Source: Methanoregulaceae archaeon
GTDB lineage: Archaea; Halobacteriota; Methanomicrobia; Methanomicrobiales; Methanospirillaceae
Assembly (NCBI GenBank): GCA_013331415.1
Contig: DUGL01000004.1
Span: forward strand, 1 to 10,867
Direction of reading: 5' to 3'
DNA length: 10,867 nt
Every line of letters begins with the position of its first letter. Position 1 is the stretch's first letter. Of this stretch, positions 7,301 to 10,867 are shown in pieces. The notes under the pieces were generated by a model, which searched no databases, was not told where the DNA came from, and saw only the letters and a program-made list of their open reading frames with translations. Made by a program: the position numbers and the translations under genes.

Positions 7301-8746
7301 CTACGCTGAAAAGACTCCGAGTCCGAAGAGGATCAGGATCGCAACGAGGAGCCCGAATATCGCAAATGTCTCGGACATCGCTGCAAATACGAGGCTCCTG
7401 CCCATCGCGGCAGGATGTTTTGCTGTTGCAGCAATACCGGCCGAGCAGGTGATGCCCTGCCCGATCGCTGAAAATCCACTCAGGCCAACGGCAAGACCGG
7501 CACCCAGTGCTGCAACCCCGACTGCAACGGACTGGATAAAGTCGTGGGTAATAATCCCGGTAAAGGCCATGAGAAGGATCGCGACAAGCAGGCCATAGAT
7601 CGCCTGGGTTTCGCAGATGGCAGAGAACACGATCCCCTTGCCGAACATCTCGGATTTCTCGGAGGTCGCAGCAATTCCGGATGCCGCTGCTATGCCCTGC
7701 CCGATCGCTGAGAGGCCCGCAAGCCCTACGGCAAGACCGCCCCCGACCGCCGCAAATCCCACAGCGAGCGTCGTGGTCACATCCTGCGAGATAAGCCCGG
7801 TGAATGCCATGAGGAGGATGGCAACCAGAAGGCCGTAGATCGCCTGGGTCTCACAGATGGCCGCAAAGACTATCCCGCGCCCGAACATCCCTGGTTTCTC
7901 TGCCGTCGCCCCGATCCCTGCCGCTGCAGCGATCCCCTGCCCTATCGCAGAAAAGCCTGCAAATCCCACGGCAAGTCCACATCCGATAGCAACAACTCCC
8001 GCTGCAAGAGTGGGGATGAGGTCTCCTGTGAACATACCAGTGAATGACATGAGGAGGATGGCAACCAGCAGGCCGTAGATCGCCTGGGTCTCACAGATGG
8101 CCGAGAACACGATCCCCTTGCCAAACATCTCGGGCCGTTCAGCGGTCGCGCTGATCCCCGAGGCTGATGCGATCCCCTGCCCGATCGCAGATACCCCCGA
8201 AAGCCCGATCGCAAGACCGCACCCTATCGCTGTAAGCCCGACGGCAGCAGATGCCATGAAATTGCCGGAGAGTAACCCCGAGAAGACCAGGAGGAGGACT
8301 GCGACAAGCAGGCCGTAGATCGCCTGGGTCTCACATATGGCAGCGAAGACGATCCCCTTGCCGAACATCTCGGGCCTGCTGACCGTGACCCCCACCCCTG
8401 CCGATGCAGCAATTCCCTGGCCAATGGCTGAAATGCCGGCAATACCGACCGCTAACCCGGCACCGAGGCCTGCAAGCCCGGCCGCAACAGGGACCTCTCC
8501 CGATATACCCCCAAAAAACCCGGCTGACAGGAGGATAAGGATGGCAACCAGCAGGCCGTAGATCGCCTGGGTCTGGGGAATAGCCGAGAAGATGAGGGCC
8601 GCTCCAAATTTCTCCGGCCGCTCGGCTGTCACCCCTGCGGCTGATGCCCCGGTAATTCCAACACCGATACCCGAGCCTATTGCAGAAAATCCAATTGCTA
8701 TACCGGCTCCGATTGCCATGAGGGCGCCTCCGATCCCGATTGTCAT
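7301..8746 (-). CDS. atpK: A-type ATP synthase proteolipid K (c subunit), six fused hairpins
   Basis: K forms the rotating membrane ring that carries the coupling ion. This 481-residue copy has six consecutive hairpins of about 80 residues, giving 12 membrane helices. Usual proteolipids have one or two hairpins. Ion-binding glutamates are at 139, 219, 299, 379 and 459. In hairpins 2-5 they sit in I-C-E-T-Q-A-I-Y-G-L-L. Hairpin 6 has S-E-T-F-A-I-F-G, and hairpin 1 has P-Q-T-Q-A-I-Y-G, with Gln58 instead of Glu. The first helix of hairpins 2-6 has A-I-G-Q-G with Gln110, 190, 270, 350 and 430; hairpin 1 has no glutamine there. Gln, Glu, Thr and Gln together resemble the Na+ ligands of Enterococcus hirae NtpK. 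Hairpin 1 looks like the first hairpin of a two-hairpin K and hairpin 6 like the second, suggesting internal expansion of a two-hairpin ancestor. The start overlaps the I stop (ATGA, 8746-8743). No separate signal peptide is seen. Confidence 0.97.
   Translation of the reverse strand: MTIGIGGALMAIGAGIAIGFSAIGSGIGVGITGASAAGVTAERPEKFGAALIFSAIPQTQAIYGLLVAILILLSAGFFGGISGEVPVAAGLAGLGAGLAVGIAGISAIGQGIAASAGVGVTVSRPEMFGKGIVFAAICETQAIYGLLVAVLLLVFSGLLSGNFMASAAVGLTAIGCGLAIGLSGVSAIGQGIASASGISATAERPEMFGKGIVFSAICETQAIYGLLVAILLMSFTGMFTGDLIPTLAAGVVAIGCGLAVGFAGFSAIGQGIAAAAGIGATAEKPGMFGRGIVFAAICETQAIYGLLVAILLMAFTGLISQDVTTTLAVGFAAVGGGLAVGLAGLSAIGQGIAAASGIAATSEKSEMFGKGIVFSAICETQAIYGLLVAILLMAFTGIITHDFIQSVAVGVAALGAGLAVGLSGFSAIGQGITCSAGIAATAKHPAAMGRSLVFAAMSETFAIFGLLVAILILFGLGVFSA
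7308..8743 (-). repeat. Six tandem coding repeats of about 240 bases within atpK
   Basis: The DNA repeats with an exact 240-base period between hairpins 2, 3, 4 and 5: glutamate codons are at 8332-8330, 8092-8090, 7852-7850 and 7612-7610, with hairpin 6 at 7372-7370. Hairpin 1 is offset 243 bases from hairpin 2. The second-helix segments are close at DNA level. The stretches starting near 7801 and 8041 share about 60 bases with only two differences, spread over synonymous and non-synonymous sites. A core of GTAGATCGCCTGGGTCT on the plus strand is shared by hairpins 1 to 4, apart from the ending in hairpin 1. The first-helix segments differ more. This pattern suggests recent duplication or continuing gene conversion. 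Confidence 0.93.
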
Positions 8747-10722
8747 GTGATATCACGCTCCGTGATTTGCGAATAGCGCCGGTGAGACCGGAACGGGCTG
8801 AATGCCCTTCCTCCCCCGGTGTAAAATTTTCCAAAGAATTCGATATACTGGAGGCGGATGGCATGAATCACACCCCCGAGCGACTGGATGACCAGGTTGA
8901 ATGCATGGCCCCCGACAAAGACGATCGCTGCAGGGATGACCAGCAGGGGATGGATACCTGCGATGAGCGTGGAAAGGATATTGATGGTCATCGCGATACC
9001 CCCGGTCGCGAGTGCCAGGGCGAGGATCCGGACATAGGAGAGCCAGTCCCCGAGGAACCCGGTGAGGCCAAAGAATCCCATCGCTCCCTGGTAGGAAAAG
9101 AGCATCCCGACGCCAAGGAGCGCCCCTGCAGCTGCAGCATACAGCAGGGGGGGGGAGACAGCAAACCAGCCGAAGAACCCTGCAAGGAGGACTGCGGCTG
9201 ATGGCTGGAGGATAAACCATACACCTTCCTCAAAGAATAACATCCGGTACTCACCACTCCGCAGGTGCTGGTATGCGGCGATGGCAAGGCCCAGGTTGAT
9301 GTGGATAATGCCGAGGATGAGCGCGATCTGGAAGAACGTGATAGGGTCCTTGAGCGGTTCGATCAGGATGAACGGTGGCGTAATGGCGAAGAAACGCTCG
9401 GGAATATCCCCAAACCACCCCCCCTGGATAATCCCGAGCAGGGTCGAGGCAACACCGAGGATAAGCAGGATGTACACCATATCGTGGAGTGAACGCTCTG
9501 CATCCTTCAGCCGGATATACAGGAATGCAGCTATCAGGGTCATTATGATCCCGTAACCAGCATCGCCGAGCATCAGCCCGAAGAAGAAGACAAAGAACGG
9601 GGCCACGAACGGGGTCGGATCAACCTCCCGGTAGAGGGGCCGGGCAAACGTGGTGGTCAGCACCTCGAATGGTTTCAGCCACCCGGGGTTTTCATAGCAG
9701 CTGGGTAACCCGGGATCTTCGGGAGAAGGGTGCCGCCACCGGACAAGGGCATGGTTCTCTGATGCCTGTTCCAGCACCCGCTCCATCTCCTGCACCTCTT
9801 TTTCCGGCACCCATCCGCTCATGATGGTAGTCGCAGTGCTTTTACCGCTCCCGGAAAGAACCTGGTGCTGCTCCTTCCGATGCTCCAGGTTCTCGTACAG
9901 GGCATGGAGGCGCCCCTCCCACTCCTGCCTGATTCCGCGTAGTTCTTCGATCAGCGCTGATTCCCGGGCCTGGAGGGTCCCGATGCGTTCTTGTTCTGCC
10001 GCAAGGGCCTCTGCAGGCATCCCGCTGCACCCGGGCACCAGCGGATGGAACCGGGGAGGCCGGAGTATACGCTCGAGAAGGTGCTTGTGGCAGAGGGGGA
10101 TGGCAACCACCACCACCATGGTTGTATCCTGTTCGCGAGCACCAATCAGCAGCTCATCAGTGCCCGCTGAGAGAAGATCCTGGTGAAATGCCTCGTACTT
10201 TTCTTTCTCAACGAGGCCTGCCGTGACAGAGAGGTATACACCGTCACCGAGAATTCCCAGGTCAAAGCCAAACGGGGCGAGAATCCTGATGGCTTCCCTG
10301 TTCTTCACTGCTGCCGTGTACTCACCCGATGCCTGCCGGAGTGCAGCCCTGATCCCGCTTACCTGCTGGAGATCCTGGAGAACTGACGCTGTTTCATGCA
10401 GGAGCTCCTCCTCACTCCGTTCCGGACGAGTGAGAGGAATGATGGATGAAGGGGAGAGGAATGTGATGAGGGGGTTCTCCTTTGGGGATGGTATCTCTGC
10501 AAACGTATCGAAAATGCGGTCGATCCGCATCATCGCTTCAGTGATCCGATCGGGAGAAGAGGATCGTTCCTTTGGGGTGATGCCGGGAGGGAGGGGGGAC
10601 TGCACGTCATGGAAGGGGAGAACCTCCATCACCCCGGCATTCTGGAGATCCCTGATAACTTCACCGGTATATGCGTCATGGAAGACTATGCCAACCCACC
10701 GCATCTCAGCAGGGTAGAACAT
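8743..10722 (-). CDS. atpI: A-type ATP synthase subunit I (a subunit, ion channel stator)
   Basis: This 659-residue subunit has a cytoplasmic N-terminal half (about 1-365) with coiled-coil segments that hold the peripheral stalks. Its C-terminal half (about 370-645) has eight predicted membrane helices forming the two ion half-channels against the c-ring. Family signatures include F-F-G-L-M-L-G-D-A-G-Y-G at about residues 379-390, L-S-Y-V-R-I-L-A-L-A-L-A (Arg565) and G-G-V-I-H-A-I-R-L-Q-Y-I-E-F-F-G-K-F-Y (Arg623). These are the two arginines that face the c-ring glutamate in relatives. I place the start at ATG 10722, because AGGAG (10733-10729) lies six bases before it and M-F-Y-P-A-E-M matches the usual N-terminus. 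A TTG at 10749 in frame would add nine unrelated residues. It overlaps the H stop by 17 bases and the K start by four. Confidence 0.96.
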   Translation of the reverse strand: MFYPAEMRWVGIVFHDAYTGEVIRDLQNAGVMEVLPFHDVQSPLPPGITPKERSSSPDRITEAMMRIDRIFDTFAEIPSPKENPLITFLSPSSIIPLTRPERSEEELLHETASVLQDLQQVSGIRAALRQASGEYTAAVKNREAIRILAPFGFDLGILGDGVYLSVTAGLVEKEKYEAFHQDLLSAGTDELLIGAREQDTTMVVVVAIPLCHKHLLERILRPPRFHPLVPGCSGMPAEALAAEQERIGTLQARESALIEELRGIRQEWEGRLHALYENLEHRKEQHQVLSGSGKSTATTIMSGWVPEKEVQEMERVLEQASENHALVRWRHPSPEDPGLPSCYENPGWLKPFEVLTTTFARPLYREVDPTPFVAPFFVFFFGLMLGDAGYGIIMTLIAAFLYIRLKDAERSLHDMVYILLILGVASTLLGIIQGGWFGDIPERFFAITPPFILIEPLKDPITFFQIALILGIIHINLGLAIAAYQHLRSGEYRMLFFEEGVWFILQPSAAVLLAGFFGWFAVSPPLLYAAAAGALLGVGMLFSYQGAMGFFGLTGFLGDWLSYVRILALALATGGIAMTINILSTLIAGIHPLLVIPAAIVFVGGHAFNLVIQSLGGVIHAIRLQYIEFFGKFYTGGGRAFSPFRSHRRYSQITERDIT

Positions 10723-10867
10723 CACGTTCTCCTGCCACAGCCTGGACAATCAGGCCTGCTGCGTCCCTGATGAGCCCCTGCTGGAGGGATCGCAGTTCTG
10801 CTGCATCACGCTCCGCACTCTCCACAATCCGGGCGACTTCCTGCTCTGCCCTCGCAATCTCCGCATC
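10706..10867 (-). CDS. atpH: A-type ATP synthase subunit H (peripheral stalk), C-terminal part
   Basis: The frame is open from the right window edge to TGA at 10708-10706, giving 53 residues. It starts D-A-E-I-A-R-A-E-Q-E and ends G-L-I-R-D-A-A-G-L-I-V-Q-A-V-A-G-E-R-D. Subunits H of this family are about 105 residues, so roughly half is present. The alanine/glutamate-rich heptad-like helix followed by an I-R-x-A-x-x-L-I-V-x-x-V segment matches the C-terminal half of H, which pairs with subunit E in the stalk. It overlaps the atpI start by 17 bases. The 5' end and the operon promoter are outside the window. Confidence 0.85.
   Translation of the reverse strand, partial: DAEIARAEQEVARIVESAERDAAELRSLQQGLIRDAAGLIVQAVAGERDVLPC
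10729..10733 (-). promoter_or_regulatory. Shine-Dalgarno site of atpI
   Basis: AGGAG on the minus strand lies within the 3' end of subunit H, six bases before ATG 10722. It favours that start over the in-frame TTG at 10749, which has no comparable site and lies upstream of it. Confidence 0.65.

Noticed and set aside
7617..8318. Several 73-codon plus-strand frames at regular spacing opposite atpK
   Set aside because: They recur every 240 bases only because the hairpin repeats in atpK recur. They are shadows of the real gene on the other strand.
7301..8746. atpK length as a fusion or assembly artefact of tandem single-hairpin genes
   Set aside because: The frame is continuous for 481 codons with no stop or internal ribosome site between hairpins. 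The end hairpins also differ from the inner ones in a sensible way, so a real fused gene is the better reading.
8740..9201. 153-codon plus-strand open frame opposite atpI
   Set aside because: It lies wholly antisense to a well-conserved gene, its product has an unnatural composition, and it has no convincing start context. It is a by-product of high G+C codon use.
9834..9851. G-S-G-K-S-T string in subunit I (about residues 291-296), resembling a P-loop
   Set aside because: The glycine required four residues before the GK is absent, and the stretch runs straight into the S-G-W-V-P-E motif normal for this position of subunit I. It is a chance match.

Overview
The window carries almost all of an archaeal A1AO-type ATP synthase operon on the minus strand. 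Read 3' to 5' along the given strand, the gene order is H (3' part only), I, K, E, C, F, A, B, D and a very small gene G. This is the H-I-K-E-C-F-A-B-D-G order of the Methanosarcina aha operon. The gene order, the purine-rich ribosome binding sites, the A-type (not F-type) subunits and the enlarged proteolipid point to a euryarchaeal methanogen. The G+C-rich coding style suggests a member of the Methanomicrobiales, but that placement is inference and not proven by the sequence.

Layout. Positions 1-95 (minus) hold the 5' end of an unrecognised gene. Positions 96-326 are an AT-richer divergent promoter region. Positions 327-1208 (plus) encode a two-domain universal stress protein. Its 3' end overlaps, tail to tail, a 51-codon membrane-protein gene (1184-1339, minus) that closes the ATP synthase operon. 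From there to the right edge the minus strand is packed with ATP synthase genes. Most junctions are 1-17 base overlaps and the rest are gaps of 18 bases or less, so the genes should be co-transcribed and translationally coupled. The operon promoter lies outside the window, upstream of H.

How the parts work together. A (catalytic) and B (non-catalytic, degenerate P-loop) form the A1 head. D and F form the central shaft, and C couples the shaft to the membrane rotor made of K. I supplies the ion channels with the two conserved arginines, and E and H are the peripheral stalks.

Two subunits depart from textbook form. (1) K is a fusion of six hairpins (12 membrane helices). Hairpins 2-6 each carry the ion-binding glutamate, while hairpin 1 has glutamine there. 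The changed ligands fall where the end of one polypeptide would meet the start of the next. This predicts five complete, Na+-type sites inside each chain and one dead site at the chain-chain seam. (2) Subunit C, normally soluble, has an extra N-terminal stretch of about 50 residues with a strong transmembrane helix. That helix could anchor it in the membrane or run into the lumen of the c-ring. Together with the small G gene these are the most noteworthy items. No RNA genes, CRISPR arrays, insertion sequences or phage genes were seen.
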